Shown one piece after another: positions 50,948 through 59,629 of a stretch of DNA of 64,000 bases. The DNA is from DATEDA01 sp963820965 (GTDB taxonomy: Bacteria; Pseudomonadota; Gammaproteobacteria; Burkholderiales; SG8-39). A program made the position numbers and the translations under genes. Every line of letters starts with the position of its first letter. The stretch's first letter is position 1. The notes under the pieces were generated by a model. That model saw only the letters and a list, made by a program, of their open reading frames with translations, was not told the origin of the DNA and made no database searches. The DNA lies in contig CAWGCC010000003.1 in NCBI GenBank assembly GCA_963820965.1, forward strand, positions 62,001-126,000. The letters are read 5' to 3'.

Positions 50948-51588
50948 CCGTTCGCGTCGCCCTCGTCGACGATCACCGCATGCTTCGCGAAGCGCTGCGC
51001 GGCCTGCTCGCGGCCGAGCGTGACATCGCGGTTGTCGGGGAAGCCGGCTACGGCCGCGCGGCGCTCGAGCTGGTCGCACGGATCGGGCCCGACGTGCTGG
51101 TGCTCGACGTGGGCCTGCCCGACATGAGCGGCACCGAAGTCGCGCGGCAGCTGCGCATCTGCGGGTCGCCGGCGAGGATCCTCGCGCTGTCCGAGCACGG
51201 CGACAAGCGGTGCGTGCAGGAGATGCTCAAGGCGGGCGCCGACGGCTACGTGACGAAGAGCGCCGCGGCGGAGGAGCTCCCGCGCGCGATCCGCGCCCTC
51301 GCCGCCGGGCAGGGTTTCTTCTCGCCCGAGGTCGCGCGCACGGTCGTGAACGGCTACGAGTCCGGCGCGGCGCGCACCGCTCCGCCGCCCACGTGTCTCG
51401 GCGCGCGCGAATGCGTCGTGCTCAAGCTGATCACCCAGGGCGAGCACTCGCCGGCGATCGCCGCGCAGCTCGGCATCTCGGTCGCCACGGTCGAGGTGCA
51501 CCGGCGCAACATCATGCGCAAGCTCGATCTCCATTCGGTGGCGGCGCTCACGCGGTACGCGATCAGGGAAGGCCTGACCTCGCCCTGA
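50944..51588 (+). CDS. NarL/FixJ-family response regulator
   Basis: A 214-residue regulator: receiver with VDDHR, the phospho-acceptor in VLVLDVGLPDMSG and Lys in VTKSAA; LuxR-type helix-turn-helix near 150-205 (ARECVVLKLITQGEH...ISVATVEVHRRNIMRKL). The TTG start overlaps the kinase stop (TTGA). Confidence 0.93.
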   Translation: MTVRVALVDDHRMLREALRGLLAAERDIAVVGEAGYGRAALELVARIGPDVLVLDVGLPDMSGTEVARQLRICGSPARILALSEHGDKRCVQEMLKAGADGYVTKSAAAEELPRAIRALAAGQGFFSPEVARTVVNGYESGAARTAPPPTCLGARECVVLKLITQGEHSPAIAAQLGISVATVEVHRRNIMRKLDLHSVAALTRYAIREGLTSP

Positions 51589-51598
51589 GGCGACGGCG

Positions 51599-51694
51599 CA
51601 AGCCGGCTATCAGCGCATCAAGCCGTGGGTGGATCGGATCGCCGGCACCGCACTTGCGGCGCTCGGCCTGCGGCTCATGCTTCCACCGCGCTGA
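51599..51694 (+). pseudogene. C-terminal remnant of a LysE/RhtB-type exporter
   Basis: Between the regulator and the rubredoxin, one frame reads GYQRIKPWVDRIAGTALAAL then GLRLMLPPR and a stop. This looks like the last helix of a LysE/RhtB amino-acid exporter (an arginine, a glycine-rich helix and GLRL). The upstream frame runs into the regulator gene, so the front of the gene is gone. Confidence 0.45.
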
Positions 51695-51696
51695 CC

Positions 51697-51870
51697 GTGC
51701 GACGCTGGCGCTGCCTGTGGTGTGGCCTCGTCTACGACGAGGCACTCGGTCTCCCCGAGGCTGGTATCGCGCCTGGCACGCAGTGGGCGGACATCCCTGA
51801 CGGGTGGATGTGCCCCGATTGCCGTGCGCCGAAGGCCGACTTCAGGATGGTGGAGATGGCGACCGACTGA
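51697..51870 (+). CDS. Rubredoxin
   Basis: A 57-residue rubredoxin with the iron site C-L-W-C near 5-8 and C-P-D-C near 38-41, and the family core GLVYDEA...GIAPGTQWADIPDGW. It carries one electron in the cytoplasm. The GTG at 51697 is the best start; the frame is open a little further upstream. Confidence 0.93.
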   Translation: MRRWRCLWCGLVYDEALGLPEAGIAPGTQWADIPDGWMCPDCRAPKADFRMVEMATD

Positions 51871-51955
51871 CCGGGGGTGCGAGCGGCCCTTCGTTCGTCC
51901 CGGGCGAAGCCGGTAGAATCGCGGCCTTCGCCGACCGCGCGCCCGCTCGATCCAC

Positions 51956-52830
<875 letters not shown>

Positions 52831-52834
<4 letters not shown>

Positions 52835-54903
52835 AGGCCTCCCTACTCGTCGAGCTCCTCACCGAGGAGCTGCCGCCGAAGGCGCTGCGGGCGCTCGGCT
52901 ACGCGTTCGCCAAGGCGCTGATAGACGACCTGCAGGAAGATGGCTTCGTCCAGCCGGATGCCGTATTCAACGTCTTCGCCACGCCCCGTCGGCTCGGGGT
53001 GCTGATCAGAGACGTCGCCGAGAAGGCACCCGACAGCGAAGTAACGTCCAAGGGACCTTCAGTGAAGGCCGGCCTTGGCGCCGACGGCACACCGTCGCAG
53101 GCGCTGTTGGGATTCGCAAGGAAGCAGGGTGTCGGCGTTGAGCAGCTTGTCCGTATGCACGACGGCAAGAACGAGTTCTTCGCTTACCGGACCATGGCGG
53201 CTGGCGGAAAGCTCGATGCAAACCTGGAGCTCAAGGTCGCAGCGGCTCTCGAGCGTCTTCCGATCCCGAAGAAAATGCGCTGGGGCGACCGCGACGAGGA
53301 GTTCGTGCGCCCGGTGCGCGGCCTCGTGATGCTGCACGGCGAGCGCGTGGTGCCCGGCGTCGTGCTCGGGCAATCGAGCGGCCGCACCACGCGCGGCCAT
53401 CGCTTCCTCGGCAAGGGCGCGATCGAGATCGCCCGTGCCGACGAGTACGAAGCGCTCCTCGAGCGCGACGGCAAGGTCATCGCCAACTTCGAGCTGCGCG
53501 GGCGCCGGATACGGGAACAGCTCGCCGCCGCCGCGGGCGGCGCGTCGATCGCCGCCGAGGATGCGCTCTACGACGAGGTGACGGCACTGGTCGAGCTCCC
53601 CGCGGTGTACGAGGCGCACTTCGACAAGGCCTTCCTGGAGGTGCCGCAGGAATGCCTGATGCTGACGATGAAGCAGAACCAGAAGTATTTCCCGCTCGTC
53701 GACGGGCGCGGAAAGCTGCTCAACCGGTTCCTCATCGTGTCCAACATGGCGATCCCGCACCCGCGCAACATCGTGCACGGCAACGAGCGGGTGCTGCGGG
53801 CGCGGCTGGCGGATGCAAAGTTCTTCTACGACCAGGACCGGCGCGTGACGCTGGCGTCGCGCGTACCCGGCTTGGCGACCGTGGTGTTTCACAACAAGCT
53901 CGGCAGTCAGCTGCAACGCGTCGATCGGATCCAGCGCCTTGCGGGCGTCATCGCCGCGAGGCTCGGCGAGGACGAAGCCGCGACGCGACGCGCCGCCCAT
54001 CTCTGCAAGGCGGATCTGCTCACCGGGATGGTCGGGGAATTTCCCGAGCTGCAGGGCGTCATGGGCACGTATTACGCGCGCCACGACGGCGAGACGGAGG
54101 CGGTCGCCGGCGCGATCGAGGCGCACTATCGCCCGCGCTTCGCCGGCGACGCGCTACCGGAGACTCGCATCGGGACGTGCGTCGCGCTCGCGGATCGGCT
54201 GGACACGCTCGCGGGGATCTGGGGAATCGGGCTCCAGTCCACCGGCGACAAAGATCCGTTCGCGCTGCGCCGCGCCGGGCTCGGCGTCGTTCGCCTGCTC
54301 GTCGAGCAGTCGCTCGCGCTCGATCTCGCGGAGTGCCTGAGCGAGGCGCACGCCGGGTACGCCGGCCTGCCGGTGCAGGACTCCACCGGCGACCTGCACA
54401 CCTTCGTCCTCGAGCGCCTGCGCAGCTATCTGCGCGACGCGGGCTACACGGCGAACGAGGTCGAGTCGGTGCTCTCACTGCGCCCGGTGCGGCTGGATCT
54501 CGTGCCTCGGCAACTCGCCGCGGTGCGCGCGTTCGCCTCCCTGCCGGAAGCGGAGAGTCTCGCGGCCGCGAACAAGCGGGTGGCGAACATCCTGCGCCAG
54601 GCCGCCGCCAAGGGCGAGTCCTTCCAGCACACCGACGCGAAGCTGTTCGGGGAACCCCAGGAACGCGCGCTCTTCGACGCACTCCAGGCCACGTCGCGCA
54701 ACGCCACGCTGCGCTTCGAGCAGGGCGACTTCACGGGCTACCTGAAGACGTTTGCGGTCCTCAAGTCTCCGGTGGACGCGTTCTTCGATTCGGTCATGGT
54801 CATGGTCGAGGATCCGGCGTTGCGCCGCAATCGCCTCGCCCTGCTCGAGGACCTGCGCCGGGAGATGAACCGCGTCGCCGACATCTCGAAGCTCGCGGCA
54901 TAG
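52831..54903 (+). CDS. glyS: Glycyl-tRNA synthetase beta subunit
   Basis: A 690-residue beta subunit for tRNA recognition, full length. N-terminal LLVELLTEELPPKALRAL, then the tRNA-binding and HD-like regions (FFYDQDRR; GSQLQRVDRI) and a C-terminal anticodon-binding domain. GTG start at 52831 overlaps the glyQ stop. Confidence 0.97.
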
Positions 54904-54933
54904 CGCGCCGCGAAGCTGCGCTAAACTCCCGGC

Positions 54934-55467
54934 GTGAAGCTCATCATCCTCGATCGCGACGGCGTCATCAATCAGGACAGCGCCGCGTTCATCAAGGGCC
55001 CGGAGGAGTGGAAACCGATCCCCGGCAGCCTGGAAGCGATTGCGCGCCTCACCCAGGAGGGATTCCGCGTCGTGGTCGCGACCAATCAGTCCGGCGTCGG
55101 CCGCGGGCTGTTCGACATGGCGACGCTGAACGCGGTCAACAGCAGGATGCACAAGATGGTGAGCCAGGCGGGCGGGCGGATCGAGGCGATCTTCTATTGC
55201 CCCGATACCGCCGAGTCCGATTCGCCTTACCGCAAGCCGAACCCGGGGATGTTCGTCGAGATCGGCGAGCGCCTTTCGACGCCGCTCGAGGACGTGCCCG
55301 CCGTCGGCGACTCCCTGCGCGACCTGCAGGCTGCGGCGGCGGTGAAAGCGCAGCCGATCCTGGTGCTCACCGGCAAGGGCGCGAAGACGCTCGAAGGGGG
55401 CGGGCTGCCCGAGGGCACGCGGGTCTACCCGGATCTCGCCGCGGTTGCCGCGGCGCTGATCGAGTAG
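54934..55467 (+). CDS. gmhB: D-glycero-beta-D-manno-heptose-1,7-bisphosphate 7-phosphatase
   Basis: A 177-residue HAD phosphatase of LPS heptose synthesis. Motif I LDRDGVIN, motif II VATNQSGVGRG, motif III/IV KPNPGM and AVGDSLRDLQAA. The zinc loop of E. coli GmhB (several Cys/His) is reduced to CPDTAESDSPYRKP with one cysteine; the loop is probably metal-free. The GTG start is at 54934. Order glyS-gmhB-plsC is normal for betaproteobacteria. Confidence 0.93.
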   Translation: MKLIILDRDGVINQDSAAFIKGPEEWKPIPGSLEAIARLTQEGFRVVVATNQSGVGRGLFDMATLNAVNSRMHKMVSQAGGRIEAIFYCPDTAESDSPYRKPNPGMFVEIGERLSTPLEDVPAVGDSLRDLQAAAAVKAQPILVLTGKGAKTLEGGGLPEGTRVYPDLAAVAAALIE

Positions 55468-55483
55468 TCGGGCTCACGCTTCG

Positions 55484-56233
55484 ATGGTCGCGTTCCGCTC
55501 GGCGCTGTATCTCGCGATTCTCATCGCTTACACGCCGTTTCACTGGGTGGCGTGCGCGCTCGCGGCGCCGTTGCCACGACTCACACGGTGGCGGGTGGTC
55601 GCCGCCTGGCCGCAGCTCGCGACCTGGCTCGCGCGCCACCTGCTCGGGATCGATTACGAGGTCATCGGCCGGGCCCACATCCCGCGCGAGCCGTGCGTCA
55701 TCCTCTCCAAGCACCAGTCGGCATGGGAGACGATCGCCTACACGTCGATATTTCCGCCGCACGTCTACGTGATAAAGCGCGAGCTTCGGTGGATCCCCTT
55801 CCTCGGCTGGGGGCTCGCGCTGATGAGCCCGATCGCGATCGACCGCGCCGACCGCAAGCGGGCGATGCAGCGCCTGATCGAGCTCGGCGCCGAGCGCCTC
55901 CGGCAGGGCTTCTCGATCATGGTGTATCCGGAGGGCACGCGGATCGGGGTCGGCCGTCGCGGCGTGTACAAGCTGGGCGGCGCGGTGATCGCGGTGAACA
56001 CCGGCGCCCGCGTCCTGCCTGTCGCGCACAACGCCGGGCTCGTATGGCCGCGGAACTCGTTCCTCAAGTATCCCGGCAAGGTCACGGTGGTGATCGGGCC
56101 GCCGATCGATAGCGCCGGTCTCACCCCCGAGCAGCTGATGCGTCGCGTCGAGGAGTGGATCGAGACCGAGATGGAGCGGCTGACGCCCCCCGAACTGGTC
56201 GCCAAGTCTCCAGCCGCGCTTCAGGAGGCTTGA
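55484..56233 (+). CDS. plsC: 1-acyl-sn-glycerol-3-phosphate acyltransferase
   Basis: A 249-residue membrane-associated acyltransferase of phospholipid synthesis. Catalytic motif KHQSAWET (H-x4-E variant) near 75 and the substrate motif YPEGTRIGVG near 147. An N-terminal hydrophobic helix anchors it. It is followed directly by the YgjP-like gene. Confidence 0.94.
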   Translation: MVAFRSALYLAILIAYTPFHWVACALAAPLPRLTRWRVVAAWPQLATWLARHLLGIDYEVIGRAHIPREPCVILSKHQSAWETIAYTSIFPPHVYVIKRELRWIPFLGWGLALMSPIAIDRADRKRAMQRLIELGAERLRQGFSIMVYPEGTRIGVGRRGVYKLGGAVIAVNTGARVLPVAHNAGLVWPRNSFLKYPGKVTVVIGPPIDSAGLTPEQLMRRVEEWIETEMERLTPPELVAKSPAALQEA

Positions 56234-57022
56234 GTGTCCGCGCAGCTCGAACTGCCTTTCCCCCCGGAATCCGGCCGCAGCGACCTGAAGGGTCCGACGC
56301 AAGCGCCGCCCGGGCGGCTGCGGCACGTTCAGCTCGCCGGGCGCGTCATGCCGTACTGGCTCCGGCGCGCGCGCCGCCGCACCATCGGGATCGTCGTCGA
56401 CGACCGCGGTCTCACCGCCGCGGCGCCTCGCTGGGCGACGATCGCCGAGATCGAGGCGTTCATCCGCGAAAAGGAGCGCTGGATAACGAATCGCATCGCC
56501 GAAGTGCGACGCGGCGCGCGCGCGCCGTTCCTGTGGCGGGAGGGCGCGCGGCTCCCTTACCTCGGCCGCGAGCTCGCGCTTGCGCGCACGGTCTGGGCCG
56601 GCGTTCGCCTGGCTGGCGAGCGCCTCGACGTGCCGGCGGCCGCCTTCGAGACCGCGGCGCGGTTGCGGGAGATCGTCCTCGACTGGCTCCGGCACTCGGC
56701 GCTTGCGCTCTACCGCGAGCGGGTCGCGACGATGAGCGCGCAGCTGCGTGTGCCGGCGCCGGAGGTCGCGCTCTCGAGGGCTGCCTCGCAATGGGGGAGC
56801 TGTACCACGACGCTCGACGGCCACGCGCGGGTCCTGCTGCACTGGAAGCTGGTGCACTTCGAGATGCCGCTCGTGGATTACGTCGTCGCACACGAGCTCG
56901 CGCATCTGCGGCACATGAACCACTCGGCGGCGTTCTGGCGGGTCGTCGAATCGGTATTTCCCGAGCACAAGTGGGCGCGGCGCGCGCTACGCGAGCGCGG
57001 GCACCTCATCCCCGATCTCTAG
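56234..57022 (+). CDS. YgjP-like zinc-dependent hydrolase (M48/SprT-like)
   Basis: A 262-residue protein with the zinc protease motif VAHELAHLRHMNHS near 218 and the upstream block SQWGSCT. Family of YgjP/DUF45 hydrolases of unclear substrate. The GTG follows the plsC stop directly and uses the AGGAGG in the plsC end. Confidence 0.88.
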   Translation: MSAQLELPFPPESGRSDLKGPTQAPPGRLRHVQLAGRVMPYWLRRARRRTIGIVVDDRGLTAAAPRWATIAEIEAFIREKERWITNRIAEVRRGARAPFLWREGARLPYLGRELALARTVWAGVRLAGERLDVPAAAFETAARLREIVLDWLRHSALALYRERVATMSAQLRVPAPEVALSRAASQWGSCTTTLDGHARVLLHWKLVHFEMPLVDYVVAHELAHLRHMNHSAAFWRVVESVFPEHKWARRALRERGHLIPDL

Positions 57023-57041
57023 GCGAACGGAACGGACCGAC

Positions 57042-57425
57042 ATGCGAATCCTGCACACCATGCTCCGGGTGGGAGACCTCGGCCGCTCGGTGAGGTTCTA
57101 CACCGAAGTACTAGGCATGAAGCTCTTGCGGACCACCGATCGGCCCGACCAGAAGTACTCGCTCGCGTTCGTCGGCTACGACGACGAGGAGAAGACCGCG
57201 GTGCTCGAGCTCACCTACAACTACGGCGTCGGGCAGTACGACCTCGGCACCGCCTACGGCCACGTTGCGCTCGCCGTGCCGGACGCGGCCAGGGCGTGCG
57301 AGGAGGTGAAGAAGCGCGGGGGCCGGGTGACGCGCGAGGCCGGCCCGGTCAAGGGTGGGACGACGGTGATCGCCTTCGTCGAGGACCCGGACGGCTACAA
57401 GATCGAGCTGATCCAGCGGGACTGA
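57042..57425 (+). CDS. gloA: Lactoylglutathione lyase (glyoxalase I)
   Basis: A 127-residue glyoxalase I. Metal ligands are visible: His in ILHTMLRV, Glu in AVLELTYNYG, His in YGHVALAV and Glu near the C terminus in YKIELIQ. It converts the methylglyoxal-glutathione adduct to lactoylglutathione. It converges with rsmA. Confidence 0.96.
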   Translation: MRILHTMLRVGDLGRSVRFYTEVLGMKLLRTTDRPDQKYSLAFVGYDDEEKTAVLELTYNYGVGQYDLGTAYGHVALAVPDAARACEEVKKRGGRVTREAGPVKGGTTVIAFVEDPDGYKIELIQRD

Positions 57426-57457
57426 AGCACCTCGCGAGGACCGCGCCCTCGCGCCGG

Positions 57458-58219
57458 TCATCGCCGGACCGTGTTCGCGATCGCAACGTAGTCGGCAACC
57501 GAGAGGTTCTCCGGCCTGAGCTGCGGATCGATCCCGAGCGCCCGCAGGTCGGCTTCGGCGATCACGTCGGCGAGCGCGTTCCGAAGCTGTTTCCGGCGCT
57601 TGGTGAACGCCGCTGTCACCACGCGCGCGAACTGCGCGTCGTCGAGCGCGGCGAGCGTGCCCGCCGGCAGCGGCGCCATCCGCACGAACGCGGAGTCGAC
57701 CCTGGGCGGCGGACGGAACGCCCCCGGCTTCACGTCGAAGAGCTTCGTCATCGTGAAGCGATGCTGGAGCATCACGGACAGCCGCCCGTAATCGGCGGTC
57801 GACGGCCTCGCGACCATCCGGTCGACCACCTCCTTCTGCAGCATGAAATGGGCGTCGCGCAGGCGCGCAGCGAACGCCGCGAGCCGGAACAGGAACGGCG
57901 TGGACACGCTGTACGGCAGGTTGCCGACGATGCGCAGGCCGTCCGGCAGGCGTCCGAGATCGAACTCCAGGACGTCGCCGCGATGGACCGTGAGCGCGGG
58001 ATGCGCCTCCTCCAGCCGCGCGGCGAGATCGCGATCGATCTCGATCGCGTCGAGCCGCCCGGCGCGCTCGAGGAGCGGTCGCGTCAGCGCGCCGAGACCG
58101 GGGCCGATCTCGGCGAGGGAGTCGCCGGGCTGCGGGTCGATCGCGGCAAGGATCTTCACGATCGCGCCGCGGTCGTGGAGGAAGTGCTGGCCGAAGCGCT
58201 TGCGCGGCCGGTGGTTCAA
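57458..58219 (-). CDS. rsmA: 16S rRNA (adenine1518-N6/adenine1519-N6)-dimethyltransferase
   Basis: A 253-residue KsgA/RsmA. SAM motifs: EIGPGLGALT, AIEIDRDLA, and the NLPYSV catalytic motif. I chose TTG at 58219: an AAGGA overlaps the surA stop and sits eight bases before it, and the conserved KRFGQHFLHD follows directly. Upstream in-frame extensions would overlap surA. pdxA, which often lies between surA and this gene, is absent. Confidence 0.94.
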   Translation of the reverse strand: MNHRPRKRFGQHFLHDRGAIVKILAAIDPQPGDSLAEIGPGLGALTRPLLERAGRLDAIEIDRDLAARLEEAHPALTVHRGDVLEFDLGRLPDGLRIVGNLPYSVSTPFLFRLAAFAARLRDAHFMLQKEVVDRMVARPSTADYGRLSVMLQHRFTMTKLFDVKPGAFRPPPRVDSAFVRMAPLPAGTLAALDDAQFARVVTAAFTKRRKQLRNALADVIAEADLRALGIDPQLRPENLSVADYVAIANTVRR

Positions 58220-58230
58220 CCCCGATATCC

Positions 58231-59628
58231 TTACCGCTCTTCGAGGCGGTACTCGACGTACGCACGGTCGCGGAGCTGACGGAGCCACTCCTCGTACGAC
58301 TCGTCGCTCCTGCGCTCGCGAAGCACCTTGCGCGCCTCGAGCCGTTTCCGGTCTGAGGAGAGGTCGGAGGTGCGCCGCTGGAGGACCTCGATCAGGTGGA
58401 AGCCGAAGGCCGTGCGCACGGGCTCCGAGATCTCACCGGGCTTGAGGCTGCGCATCGCGCGGTCGAACTCCGGAACGAGATCGCCCGGCACGATCCAGCC
58501 CAGATCGCCGCCGCGTGTCGCCGAGGCGGTATCGTCGGAGTTGAGCCGCGCCACCTCGGCGAAGTTCTCCCCCTGGACGATCCGCGTGCGGAGCAGCCCG
58601 ATCTTGCGGCGCGCCTCGGCCTCCGAGACGAGCTCGCCCACCCGCGCGAGGATATGCCGCACGTGCGTCTGCTCGACCACGAAGGCGCCGCCGCCGGCAC
58701 CGCGTCGATCGTTGAGCTTGAGCAGGTGAAACCCGGCCGGGCTGCGCAGGATGTCGCTCACCTCGCCCGGCTTCATCTTCGCGAGCGCCTCGCTGAAGAT
58801 CTCCGGCAGGCGATCCTGCTCTCTCCATCCCATGCCGCCGCCCTGCAGGGCGTCAGGCGCATCGGAGAAGCTCACCGCGAGCTCGCTGAAGTCTCCGCCC
58901 CCGCGCGCCTTCGCGAGCGCGTCGAGCGCGCGCCGGCGGCGCGCCTCGACCTGCTCCGGACTCGCGTTCTCGGGCACCCGCACGAGGATGTGCGATAGGT
59001 TGTACTGCGCGGGGCCCGAGGCGGTGGACTGCGCTTCCTCGAGGAAGTTGTCGACCTCGCTCTCGGCGATCTGGATCTTGCTGTCGACCTCGCGCTCGCG
59101 CAGCCGGGAGATCAGGATCTCGTTCCGGATGTCGTCGCGGAACCTCTCGAACGACACCCCCTGCTCGGCGAGCAGGCGACGGAAATCGGCGAGCGACAGG
59201 CGGTTCTGCTCGGCGATCAGCTGCACCGTCCGGTCGACCTGGACGTCGTCGGCGCGAACGCCGGTTTCCCGCGCGTACTGCACCTGCACGCGGTCGCTGA
59301 TCATGCGCTCGAGCACCTGGCGCTCGAGTACGTCAGCCGCCGGCCGCGGCGTGCCCTGGCGCTTGAGCTGGTTCTCGACCACCGCGATGCGCTCGGCGAG
59401 ATCGCGCTGGGTGATGACGTCCTTGTTGACGATCGCGACGATGCGGTCGATCAGCTGCTGTTGACCGCGCGGCACTGCGGCAGGCCCCAGCCGCGGCTGG
59501 CTCTCCGGTGGGCGCGGCTGGATGCCGGGCGCCAACGGCCCGGGCTGCGCGGATCCGCCGGGCGCGCGGAACTGCGCGCTTGCCGTCCCGGCAACCGCGA
59601 GCAAGATAAACAACGCAGCGCAACGCAT
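58231..59628 (-). CDS. surA: Periplasmic peptidyl-prolyl isomerase SurA
   Basis: A 465-residue chaperone of outer-membrane proteins. Signal peptide near 1-18 (AGTASAQ), a proline-rich insert, an N-terminal chaperone domain, then two parvulin domains (LSHILVRVPE...; VRHILARVGE...). The start at 59628 follows the lptD stop by one base; an ATG three codons earlier is possible. Confidence 0.96.
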   Translation of the reverse strand: MRCAALFILLAVAGTASAQFRAPGGSAQPGPLAPGIQPRPPESQPRLGPAAVPRGQQQLIDRIVAIVNKDVITQRDLAERIAVVENQLKRQGTPRPAADVLERQVLERMISDRVQVQYARETGVRADDVQVDRTVQLIAEQNRLSLADFRRLLAEQGVSFERFRDDIRNEILISRLREREVDSKIQIAESEVDNFLEEAQSTASGPAQYNLSHILVRVPENASPEQVEARRRRALDALAKARGGGDFSELAVSFSDAPDALQGGGMGWREQDRLPEIFSEALAKMKPGEVSDILRSPAGFHLLKLNDRRGAGGGAFVVEQTHVRHILARVGELVSEAEARRKIGLLRTRIVQGENFAEVARLNSDDTASATRGGDLGWIVPGDLVPEFDRAMRSLKPGEISEPVRTAFGFHLIEVLQRRTSDLSSDRKRLEARKVLRERRSDESYEEWLRQLRDRAYVEYRLEER

Positions 59629-59629
59629 G

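Noticed and set aside
53652..55772. A 706-codon plus-strand frame through glyS, gmhB and plsC
   Set aside because: It is a shifted frame of glyS and its neighbours, without homology.
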